Origin: Phycisphaeraceae bacterium
GTDB taxonomy: Bacteria > Planctomycetota > Phycisphaerae > Phycisphaerales > Zrk34
DNA: 7,683 nt
Reading direction: 5' to 3'
Assembly (NCBI GenBank): GCA_028281485.1
Contig: JANQJT010000151.1
Location: 1-7,683, forward strand
The position numbers were made by a program, and so were the translations under genes. Each line of letters opens with the position of its first letter. The stretch's first letter is position 1. Below the pieces are notes generated by a model, which did not search any database, was not told the DNA's origin, and saw only the letters and a program-made list of their open reading frames with translations. Below, piece by piece: positions 1 to 7,200 of the stretch.

Positions 1-556
1 GACGGGCGCGTCCTCGCGGCGGGCGATCCATGCGCGGCTGGGGCGGGTGGAATTGCAGCGCGGCTCGCCACAAGCAGCACTGCTCGCCTTCCGTGCAGCC
101 GAAGCCGAATCGGGCGCCGAGCCGACCCTCGACCGACTGCGCCTGGGACAAGCCGAGGCGCTGATCGCATTGGGACAGGACGAACCGGCGATCGCCATGC
201 TCATTGGCCTGTCTCGCACCGATGTCCGCCCCGAGGCATTGACCATGCTCGGGCTCCTTCAATTAAGCCGCGGGCAGATCGACGTGGCCCTGGCCGTGTT
301 CCGCGAAGCGGTCGAGGCCACCACCGCTCAGGCACACCCCGACGTGTACGCCGACACCGGGCTCGCACTCTTGAGCACCGGCGATCGTCAAACCGGTTTG
401 TCCCTGCTCCACCAGGCTCGCGATGTGTACCAGGCGCGAGGTGACACAAAGGCGCTGCGGCAACTGCTGGCAAACGAACTGCAGTACGCCCGAGCAACGA
501 ACGACCCAGCCCTCGCAAGCCAGGTCCAACAGATGCTGCAGAACGCCAATCCGTAG
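1..556 (+). CDS. Tetratricopeptide-repeat protein, C-terminal part (5' end outside window)
   Basis: The reading frame is open from base 2 to the TAG at 554-556. The GTG at 47 is an internal codon, because the frame continues upstream in the same repeat pattern, so the true start lies left of the window. The visible ~184 residues form helix-turn-helix repeats of about 34 residues with TPR-like spacing: small residues at helix-packing positions (RLGQAEALIALGQ, ALTMLGLLQLSRGQ, YADTGLALLSTGD), each followed by an amphipathic helix ending in AVFREA- or LLHQA-like sequence. TPR arrays serve as protein-protein interaction scaffolds; no catalytic motif or membrane segment is visible in this part, and the partner is unknown. 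The last ~20 residues are Gln/Asn/Ala-rich and end in NANP. No T-rich terminator follows the stop codon. The TPR assignment is from the repeat pattern; any more specific role would be a guess. Confidence 0.8.
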   Translation, partial: TGASSRRAIHARLGRVELQRGSPQAALLAFRAAEAESGAEPTLDRLRLGQAEALIALGQDEPAIAMLIGLSRTDVRPEALTMLGLLQLSRGQIDVALAVFREAVEATTAQAHPDVYADTGLALLSTGDRQTGLSLLHQARDVYQARGDTKALRQLLANELQYARATNDPALASQVQQMLQNANP

Positions 557-651
557 TTCGCTCAGCCAGTTCCACCCGACAGCGTATCCTTTAATTCGCG
601 TGACACTTGCGCGCCTCGCCAGTCGCCACGCGTAACGCACGCGCGCCATGT

Positions 652-681
652 GACTCATCTTCAATTGCGACTCATCTTCAA
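652..681. repeat. 13-bp direct repeat upstream of the small membrane-protein gene
   Basis: GACTCATCTTCAA occurs at 652-664 and again at 669-681, separated by 4 bases (period 17). It lies in the 202-base gap between the TPR gene stop (556) and the membrane-protein start (759 or 786), about 80-130 bases upstream of that start. A tandem pair of this spacing could bind a regulator, or could be a chance duplication. Nothing else in the gap looks like a gene, and I could not identify a convincing -35/-10 pair. Confidence 0.45.
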
Positions 682-758
682 CGAAGAATCGGCGTTTAAG
701 GCACCTGTAGAAGCTTGTGCTGAGGCCGCCTAGCATATCCCAGTGCTTCTTCATATCG

Positions 759-1166
759 ATGACCGATTCAGCCGAAGACAGTTGTATGGACTGGCAGCCC
801 TCCGCATACTCGACCGCCAGCAACGCGAACGCGTCCCCGCGCAAAGCAAGAGTTCTCCACGGCCTCCGGTTCCCATCACTCTACGCCGCAATCATTGCCG
901 CCGGCTCGCTGGACGTCTGGCTGACCGGCATCCTGCTCGCGTTCGGAGGACAAGAGGCCAACCCACTGGCCGATGCCGTGTTGCAGGCCTTCGGATTCAC
1001 CGGCATGGTCATCTTCAAGTACCTGGTCGTGGGGCTGGTCATCTTGGCGTGCGAGTTCGTGGCGGACCACGATGAACGAAAAGCCCGTAACCTGACCATC
1101 GCGCTCATCGCCATTCACGCCGCGCCCCTGCCATGGAGCGCGGGACTGCTGGCGTTTGCGGTTTGA
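759..1166 (+). CDS. Small three-helix membrane protein, DUF5658-like
   Basis: A 135-residue protein from the ATG at 759; the TGA is at 1164-1166. The N-terminal ~38 residues are polar. Three hydrophobic segments follow: about residues 41-63 (starting LYAAIIAAGSLDVWLTG), 79-100 (GFTGMVIFKYLVVGLVIL) and 112-135, which runs to the C-terminus. The sequence LDxxLT in helix 1, a QEANPLAD loop, and an FK at the start of helix 2 match what I recall of DUF5658, a family of small bacterial inner-membrane proteins of unknown function. The start is uncertain: 759 has no clear Shine-Dalgarno sequence, the ATG at 786 has a GAAG about 10 bases upstream, and an in-frame GTG lies at 717. The gene stands alone, pointing towards the terminator and the ssrA-like fragment, and converges with the phosphoesterase gene. 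The family call is from motif memory, so it is moderate; the membrane topology is clearer. Confidence 0.65.
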   Translation: MTDSAEDSCMDWQPSAYSTASNANASPRKARVLHGLRFPSLYAAIIAAGSLDVWLTGILLAFGGQEANPLADAVLQAFGFTGMVIFKYLVVGLVILACEFVADHDERKARNLTIALIAIHAAPLPWSAGLLAFAV

Positions 1167-1238
1167 CCTCCCCACGCATCTGACCTGCGCCCGCGGGTGA
1201 TATCACAATCAAACGACCATTCGACATCCTCGCTCAAC

Positions 1239-1268
1239 AAAAAACGCGAGCCCGTTAAGACTCGCGTT
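1239..1268 (-). terminator. Rho-independent terminator following the ssrA-like 3' end
   Basis: Read on the minus strand, AACGCGAG (1268-1261) pairs perfectly with CTCGCGTT (1250-1243) across a 10-base loop, and is followed by TTTT (1242-1239), giving six T in a row with the end of the stem. It begins 15 bases after the discriminator base of the ssrA-like fragment, the usual place for the terminator of a stable RNA gene. In the plus direction the hairpin lacks a good T tract, so it is not obviously the terminator of the membrane-protein gene, although the 8-bp stem could still slow polymerase there. Confidence 0.8.
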
Positions 1269-1282
1269 CATCCATCCAACAA

Positions 1283-1313
1283 TGGAGCCGGGGGGAATTG
1301 AACCCCCGACCAG
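1283..1313 (-). ncRNA. ssrA: 3'-terminal fragment of tmRNA (ssrA); probable attachment half-site
   Basis: On the minus strand this stretch folds as the end of a tRNA-like molecule: T-stem GGGGG (1307-1303), seven-base T-loop TTCAATT (1302-1296), T-stem CCCCC (1295-1291), acceptor 3' strand CGGCTCC (1290-1284) and discriminator A (1283); CCA is not encoded. The preceding CTGGTCG and the acceptor CGGCTCCA resemble known tmRNA 3' ends, such as the Bacillus subtilis form with CTGGACG before the T-arm, rather than an ordinary tRNA. No matching 5' acceptor strand lies 70-90 bases upstream, so it is not a tRNA, and the 350-400 bases needed for a tmRNA body are occupied from 1429 on by the phosphoesterase coding sequence. 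It is therefore a 3' fragment only, with its own terminator downstream. The best explanation is the short duplicated att copy left by an element that integrated into ssrA. The comparison is from memory and not from an alignment. Confidence 0.6.
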
Positions 1314-1428
1314 CTGCGCAATTCGGTGGGGTTTCGCGGAAATCGGCGAGAAAAACACGCGATTTCATACACCCCCTCCAACACGCGGCGCACGAGATCA
1401 TCAACACTTACAACAACCGATGGCGTCA

Positions 1429-4104
1429 TCATCCAGCCATATTTCGTCGCAAGCACAACGCAGCGCCGCAAACCAGAAGCATGAGACTCGACGGCTCGGG
1501 GATGCCACCGCCACCGCCACCACCGCCACCAGAACCTGTGTTGTCGACCAACCAGTTCAGCGTGAGAATCGCCAGGTCCGAAGGATTCACCGTGCCGTTG
1601 CCATCGAAATCACCATTCGCCCAACCACCGGTGCCCAACCAAGCCAACGTCAACGCCGCCAAATCCGTCGGATTCACGATCCGGTCAAGCGACGCATCGC
1701 CGTACTCGGTGCCCAGCACGTCACGCACCAACGCATCGACATCGGTTACACCCGCAGCCCCGCCGTCGAGCCCAACATCGAATTGCCCCGACGTGTTACC
1801 GGCGTTGGCAAACAGATGATCGATATCTGCCGCGCTCACCGCCCCATCGCCATCCACATCACCATACAGCCCCGATCGCACCCCCGTGTCGGCCGTATCG
1901 TCCATCACCAACACGAACTGGTTGCCGCTACCGGACAAACCCGCCGGAGATGTCACGCTGGTCTCACGCCACCAGTGCAGGTCGTTGATCACCACCGAAG
2001 GGATCACGCCGTCGTGTACATCGCGCAACAACTCATACTTGGTCGTGTCGTAGGCCAGCGCAGACGAATCAGCCACATCGAAAAGCGCTTTGACCTCATC
2101 ACCGGTCAGGGCCGATCCCCAGAGGGAGATGTCATCGAGATCACCGTGGAAGCGATTGCCGGGGGCGCGCAGGTCCTCGGCGCTGGCACCGATGTGGATG
2201 TTGCTGCTCGAGCCGGCGTACGTACGGATCGGCTGATCGTTGCCGTTCTGCAACACCGTCGAATACGCCACACCATCGATGTAAATCTTCACATCGGAAA
2301 GCCTGTTGTCGTTCGCCTCCGGCAGGACCAGCGCAAAGTGGTGCCAATCGCTGTCATAGAGGTCGAGGGCGCCGACGTTAGCATAGACCAGCGTGCTGTT
2401 GTCGATGTGCAGGTGGATCGTACCGTTGGCGAAACGAACGTTGAACTCGCCGTTGTTGCTGTTGTCTTGGCCGTAACCGAGGATCGTGTCCCACTCAGCG
2501 GTCGAGGATGACGCCCAGCCGGACTTGAACCATCCGGTAACCGAACGCTCCCGTCCCTCGGTCACCGGCGCCAGACCGCCAGCGGTCTTCAGGAAATCAC
2601 CGTCGTTATCGAAACTCATGGCGTTACCGAACTTCCCAGCCACAACGGTCGGATTGCCGTTCTCGTTGGCGTCGTACCACAGGTCGCCAAGCGAACCGGT
2701 GTTACCGTGTCGGCCGTTGACGCTGGTGTGATCGAATCCGTAGTTCAGCAGCACGCCGCGCGGATTAACCAGGTCCAGCCAACCGGTCGTCTCGTAGGCG
2801 GTTTCGGCCCCGGAGGTGTCGATCGTAAGCGTGCCGGTGAGCACGCCCGGCGTCATCGAGTCTGGCGCCGTCGAGTTTGCCTTGCTGGACTGCCAGTAAG
2901 TCGACCCGCTCGTGCTTTGCAGATCGAACTGGTAGAGCTCAGCGGTGATGGAGTCCTCGTCGACGGTAAAGACCACGTAATTCCCACTGCCGCCGCCCAG
3001 CGGAGGATTGCCGTGCACAAGTTGGACAATGTCACTCTCCGAATCCTTCGAGGCAGTCGCCGTGTGAACCTCGCCTGCGAAGTACATGCGCACCTTGCCA
3101 CCGTTATCGTGGCTGTGACCCTGCAGCACCTGCCAGAAAGCACCGTCATCTCGATCGCGCATCATCATCCCGCTCGATGCCTGCTTCCGCACACCAGTCA
3201 GCGCCGGCGCGTGCCCCTGCAGGATCACGTGATCGACCGTCGGGTCGGCGTCGGCCGCGGTGAGGATCGCATCCAACCAACCCAGGTGCGAGTTCACGTC
3301 GCCCACCGTACCCGATACGTCCGCGTCGACCGCCCCGTAACGGTAGTGCTGATTCGTGCCCGCCCCGTCATACTCAAACACGTCCACCGTCACGAAGAGA
3401 GTGTTGTTCACCTGCATGGCGAACGAGCCCTCGTCGTATTCGCTGACGCCGTTCTGCGGGGCCGTGCTGCTGACGCCGTTCCACGTGGCCGGCAGACCGA
3501 GCGGATCGACCATGTTCCGACCGAACGCCGCCTTCATCGTGTCGACATGGTTGGCCTTGGTCGAACCGGTCCCCCAGTTGTTATCGCCGATGTCGTGATC
3601 GCCGATCGCGCCGATCACGGTATCCACACCGTTCTGCCGAAACAGCTCCCGGTACCAGGAGAAGTAGACGTCCGCGGCGTTATCCAGCTTGCCCGCCGTC
3701 GTGCCGCCGGGATCAAACATGTTCGCCGTCGCGTTGTTGAACCACCGCCCGTTCAGCAGGTCGCCGGCGGACAGGAAGGCCTCCGGATTGCCCCCGGCGT
3801 TGGCCACCATCTCCTGGACGAGCTGGTTGTACGTGGCCGCCATATCGGCGGTCAGCCCGTTCTTGCCGCTCGAAGCCGTCGGCCAACCCGCCGCCTGCAC
3901 CAGGTTCGAGGCATACGACGCGTCGTAATGCGCCGCGACCGCCGCATCCGTTCCACCGGACAGGTCGCCCACGTCCGAGTTGAACATGTCCGGCGAACTG
4001 ATAAACGTCCACGTCTGCGCCTCGGCGCTGGACAGCGGCAAGACCGGCAGGGCCAGCACCATCATGGCCAGGATCGCACGACTTACAAAACGGCTGATAT
4101 GCAT
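1429..4104 (-). CDS. Secreted metallophosphoesterase with LamG-like domain, dockerin repeats and PEP-CTERM tail
   Basis: An 891-residue protein. The ATG at 4104-4102 is supported by AGGAGA (4119-4114) nine bases upstream and by the signal peptide that follows at once (basic start, hydrophobic residues ~10-24, likely cleavage after AEA at 29). Residues ~30-350 look like a calcineurin-type phosphoesterase: PDMFNSD (38-44), GDLLNGR (114-120), GDHD (168-171), GHAP (297-300) and GEVH (344-347), in the right order and spacing to hold two metal ions. Several ligands differ from the textbook forms DxH, GNHD and GHxH. Residues ~450-677 form a LamG/concanavalin-like jelly roll (WHHFALVLPE, VKIYIDGV, GDLDDISLWGSALTGDEV), which may bind glycans. 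A short WW-containing linker region, dockerin-type repeats (746-855), a nine-Gly linker and a PEP-CTERM tail (PEP at 869-871, hydrophobic stretch, then RR) follow. It probably removes phosphate from extracellular esters; the substrate is unknown. It is the last gene of the minus-strand series. Confidence 0.85.
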   Translation of the reverse strand: MHISRFVSRAILAMMVLALPVLPLSSAEAQTWTFISSPDMFNSDVGDLSGGTDAAVAAHYDASYASNLVQAAGWPTASSGKNGLTADMAATYNQLVQEMVANAGGNPEAFLSAGDLLNGRWFNNATANMFDPGGTTAGKLDNAADVYFSWYRELFRQNGVDTVIGAIGDHDIGDNNWGTGSTKANHVDTMKAAFGRNMVDPLGLPATWNGVSSTAPQNGVSEYDEGSFAMQVNNTLFVTVDVFEYDGAGTNQHYRYGAVDADVSGTVGDVNSHLGWLDAILTAADADPTVDHVILQGHAPALTGVRKQASSGMMMRDRDDGAFWQVLQGHSHDNGGKVRMYFAGEVHTATASKDSESDIVQLVHGNPPLGGGSGNYVVFTVDEDSITAELYQFDLQSTSGSTYWQSSKANSTAPDSMTPGVLTGTLTIDTSGAETAYETTGWLDLVNPRGVLLNYGFDHTSVNGRHGNTGSLGDLWYDANENGNPTVVAGKFGNAMSFDNDGDFLKTAGGLAPVTEGRERSVTGWFKSGWASSSTAEWDTILGYGQDNSNNGEFNVRFANGTIHLHIDNSTLVYANVGALDLYDSDWHHFALVLPEANDNRLSDVKIYIDGVAYSTVLQNGNDQPIRTYAGSSSNIHIGASAEDLRAPGNRFHGDLDDISLWGSALTGDEVKALFDVADSSALAYDTTKYELLRDVHDGVIPSVVINDLHWWRETSVTSPAGLSGSGNQFVLVMDDTADTGVRSGLYGDVDGDGAVSAADIDHLFANAGNTSGQFDVGLDGGAAGVTDVDALVRDVLGTEYGDASLDRIVNPTDLAALTLAWLGTGGWANGDFDGNGTVNPSDLAILTLNWLVDNTGSGGGGGGGGGIPEPSSLMLLVCGAALCLRRNMAG
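1498..1533 (-). repeat. GGT/GGC microsatellite coding a poly-glycine linker
   Basis: The plus strand carries repeated CCACCG/CCACCA units, which on the minus strand encode the run of nine glycines between the dockerin repeats and the PEP-CTERM tail of the phosphoesterase. A triplet run like this can change length by slippage in whole codons without breaking the frame. The sulfatase has a shorter, five-Gly version at the equivalent place. Confidence 0.7.
1540..1869 (-). repeat. Dockerin-type calcium-binding repeats of the phosphoesterase
   Basis: Residues ~746-855. Three EF-hand-like loops are easy to see: GDVDGDGAVSAADID, GDASLDRIVNPTDL and GDFDGNGTVNPSDL, with Asp/Asn/Ser at loop positions 1, 3 and 5 and Asp at 12. 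A weaker one may lie between them (GLDGGAAGVTDVDALV). The middle loop has Arg where glycine is normal at position 6. Type I dockerins bind cohesin modules in cellulosomes; planctomycetes carry many dockerins without known cellulosomes, so the partner here is unknown. Confidence 0.8.
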
Positions 4105-4232
4105 CTTCGACTATCTCCTGTGTGCAACACGACGCCGTGTCACATCAACACCTGATGTTTATCCGAAGCGGCAACCTCGTTTTCGAGCACCACTCACGCT
4201 GGTATTCCACTTTTCCTCGCACTTCTTAACAT
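4105..4232 (-). other. Intergenic spacer between sulfatase and phosphoesterase genes
   Basis: The 128 bases separate the sulfatase stop (4235-4233) from the phosphoesterase start (4104). I see only short inverted repeats here (for example ACACG/CGTGT around 4126-4140 and ACATCA/TGATGT around 4143-4159), no T-rich terminator and no convincing -35/-10 pair. The spacer includes AGGAGA (4119-4114), the ribosome binding site of the phosphoesterase. Whether the two genes share a transcript cannot be decided from this. Confidence 0.5.
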
Positions 4233-7200
4233 TCACTCGCAATGATTTTTCTGTTTTCCACCGCGGCCTCCAAACCACCGACGCCGACTCATACAGCCGC
4301 ATCCACCACAAAACAGCAATACGACACTCGCCGGCTCGGGAATGCCCCCTCCCCCACCCGGGATTTGTTCCAGCCAATTGAGGGTCAGCACCGCCAGATC
4401 GGTCGGGTTGACGATCCCGTCATAGTTGAAATCGCCCCCCTGCCAGGTCGCATCGCCGTCAAGCCAGCCGAGCGTCAGCGCCGCCAGGTCCGTCGGATTC
4501 ACGATCCCATCGCCGTTGGCATCGCCCCGATAGGTCGCCATGACGCGCACATCGTCCGGGTCCGGATCCCCGTCCGTGCCGCTGTCGACATACAACACCG
4601 CCAGCGCCACTTCCTTACCACCGACATCCGCCAGCGGCGCGACGTTCATCTGGGCGTTATCAAACGTGCCCGTGATCCCGTCACTCGTCAGTACGACGAA
4701 CGCGTCTCCCAGCACCGGGACGAAGCCACCTATCAGTGCCACGTCCAAACCGCCCGCCAGCGTCGCGTCGCGCGTGACCGCAACCCGATCGTAGCTCGCG
4801 TCCAACGGCTCGCTGTTATCCGTCCCGCCCACGTCGATCGCCAGCACACCATCGTCCCCCTGTGTATACCGCCCCTCAATCGCCAGGATTCCGGTTGCAT
4901 CCAAGTCGACATTCGGTTGCGATTCAACCCGGTCACTGACGAGTGTGATGTCGTCGAACCACGCAACCCCACCGCCGTACGCGACGCGCAGACTGAGTTC
5001 CGATCCGGGCGTGCCCACGGCGAAGAGGTCGGTATCGATATCGAATGTGTGAAAGCTACCCACCGCTCCTGCGATCACGCTTCCCGATGAGCCGGCCAGT
5101 GTACCGTCGAGATCGATCACACCGGAATCCCACAGCAGGGCACCGCCGACCTCGCGCAGCTCAAACACCACCGCATCACCCGCAACACCGATCTTCCATC
5201 CCGCCTCCCACGCATCAAACGACAGCGTCAACGTCTCACCCAGTGACCACCGATACCCAAGGTCCTGATGGATCGCCGCGGCTACGTTGTCATGCAATCG
5301 CCCGGTCTGCGTGAAATCGCCGGGCGCAAGGCTCCCGACCTGATCATCGATGCTCGAGTGACTAGGCGATTCTTCGTCCCACCCAATCACATTGGTCGAC
5401 GCAATCCCCGGAGAGCCGGAATACACGGGCTGTTCGAAATCCCCGTTGTTGATATCGATCACGGTGAACGCGGGATCGGGGTCGGGAGGCGCGGCGGCGG
5501 GCAGGTCACCGGGACGCCCCGGCTCAACCGTGCCGTGATTGATCACGTGCGGCTCGAGCAAACCCCGACCCTCAAACTCCGCGATCCCTGCGACCAGATC
5601 CTGGTTCCCCGTCACAACGCCGTGCCCACTCAGCCTTCCATCACTCTGAATATCGACAGTGCGCATGGTCTTGACCGTCGCGTCATCGAGATTGACCCGA
5701 CCGCTCGTACCGATCCGTAGCCCGTTACGTGCCCCAAGCACGTGGTGACGATCCACGTTAACCGTCATCCGGCTCGCAGCCCCATCGACCTGCAGCGCAA
5801 GCACCTCGACATCATCTGTGACAAACACCACCTCGCCGTTGTCGGCGACGGGTGCTTCGTTGACCACGGTAGCCACCCAGTTATCCATCGGGCCGGTGCT
5901 GTAGTTGATCGCGGGATCGCCCGTACCGTCAGCATTTTGCGTCGGCGAACCGCCCGACCAATTGCCCGCGGCATTGAAATCATCCGAACCTCCAGCCGGC
6001 GCCCAGCCCTTGTACTGCACGAAATAGGCATTGGCGCCGGTCATGTCGTAAGCCCCCTCGGCTCGGGCGATACGCTCCATCGCCGTCACGATCTCCGGAC
6101 GATCAGAGGCCCGATTCGTAGTTTCCGACGGATCGCTGGCCAGGTCATAGAGCTCATAGCTCTGACCCGTCTCACGATAGACCACCTTCCAGTCACCCAT
6201 GCGGATCGCCCACCCCTTGGATTCACCTTCATTGCTGTTCGTGCCAAAGACGTGATAATCAGCCGGGCGCGCCGCCCCCGATCCGTCCGTCAGCTCCGAC
6301 AGAAACGAGACACCGTCAATGCCCATCGGAGACGCACCACCCGTAGCCTCGGCAAACGTGGGCAGCAGGTCGGCATACGTACCAACGAACGATGAATTGA
6401 TATCCCCCGGCTCATTCACCGCGCCCGGTTTGATCACATCCCCCCACTGAACGATGAAGGGCGTACGGATACCGCCCTCGTAAACATTGAACTTCACCCC
6501 TCTCAGGGTCGCGTCCCGATCAATATCGTAGGTGCTCCCAAAAAAACTCTGTGTATGACCCTGTCGCTTCTGATTGCCGTTGTCCGATCCGAAGACGATG
6601 ATGGTCTTGTCGAGTTGGCTGTCGCCGTGATCGCCGTCGCCGTTGGGATCGTCCAACGCCGCGAGCAGGCGACCGACCTCACCGTCCAGGAACGTCAGGG
6701 TCGCCGCGTAATTCTTCTCAACACCCGACCACGATTCAGCAGAGTAGTCGTGCGGCTGAGGCACAAGGTTGACATTGGTGTGGACACCGTAGTACGACGT
6801 GGTGACAAGGAACGGCGTATCCGACGCGGCGCTATCGGCGATCGTTTGGATCGCGGCATCGGTAACGTCCACCTGGTTGTAGTGCCCGTCCGTATTGAAC
6901 CGATTGATCATGCCCCCGACCCCATCGGAGACCCACTGGTTAGGACCGGTGTACCCATCGCTGAGAAGCACGTCATCGAAACCCTTCAGGGTCGGAATCG
7001 ATAAAGGATTACCGTTGATCGCGCTCTGCCATCCGACCACACCCCCCATGTGCATCTTGCCGAAGTAGCCCGTCCGGTAGCCCGAGGCCTGCGCAACCTG
7101 CCCGTACGTCAGATCCTCTACGCCCGGCCGCATGGAGTTCGAGGTCCCCGAGTTCCTGTCAACGATCGTGTGCCCCTGGTGATAACCCGTCAGCATGACC

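Noticed and set aside
1..556. TPR gene as part of an exosortase/PEP-CTERM support operon
   Set aside because: PEP-CTERM genes are nearby, but they are on the other strand and beyond the candidate island boundary, and the visible TPR sequence has no feature tying it to that system.
629..643. Short hairpin CGCGT/ACGCG after the TPR gene
   Set aside because: The stem is only five bases with no T tract, expected by chance in GC-rich DNA.
1339..1366. Hairpin GAAATCG/CGATTTC between the phosphoesterase stop and the ssrA-like fragment
   Set aside because: The 7-bp stem with a 14-base loop has no T tract outside it on either strand, so it does not qualify as a terminator; it may be part of an att arm but nothing supports that.
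1268..1471. Minus-strand 67-codon frame ending in a VQFPPAP-like sequence
   Set aside because: Its C-terminus is the translated ssrA-like 3' end; such peptides are well-known false gene calls over tRNA/tmRNA ends, and it overlaps the phosphoesterase stop.
1283..1761. Possible full-length tmRNA using GGGGCTG (1761-1755, minus strand) as the 5' acceptor strand
   Set aside because: The 7 bases could pair with CGGCTCC, but the span would be ~479 bases, the usual GG-TTCGAC start is absent, and the stretch is coding sequence for dockerin repeats. The match is probably chance.
1282..2511. Long plus-strand open frame (409 codons) opposite the end of the phosphoesterase gene
   Set aside because: The translation is Arg/Val/Ile/His-rich, has no recognisable domain, begins inside the ssrA-like fragment and is wholly antisense to a gene with a signal peptide, domains and sorting tail. 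It is a high-GC shadow frame.
2707..4155. Long plus-strand open frame (482 codons) opposite the phosphoesterase domain
   Set aside because: Arg/His/Val-rich with no domain pattern; the minus strand carries the ordered catalytic motifs, so this is a shadow.
4159..4377. 72-codon minus-strand frame overlapping the end of the sulfatase
   Set aside because: It starts in the Gly linker region in another frame, lacks any domain and has no ribosome binding site; the sulfatase frame explains the DNA.
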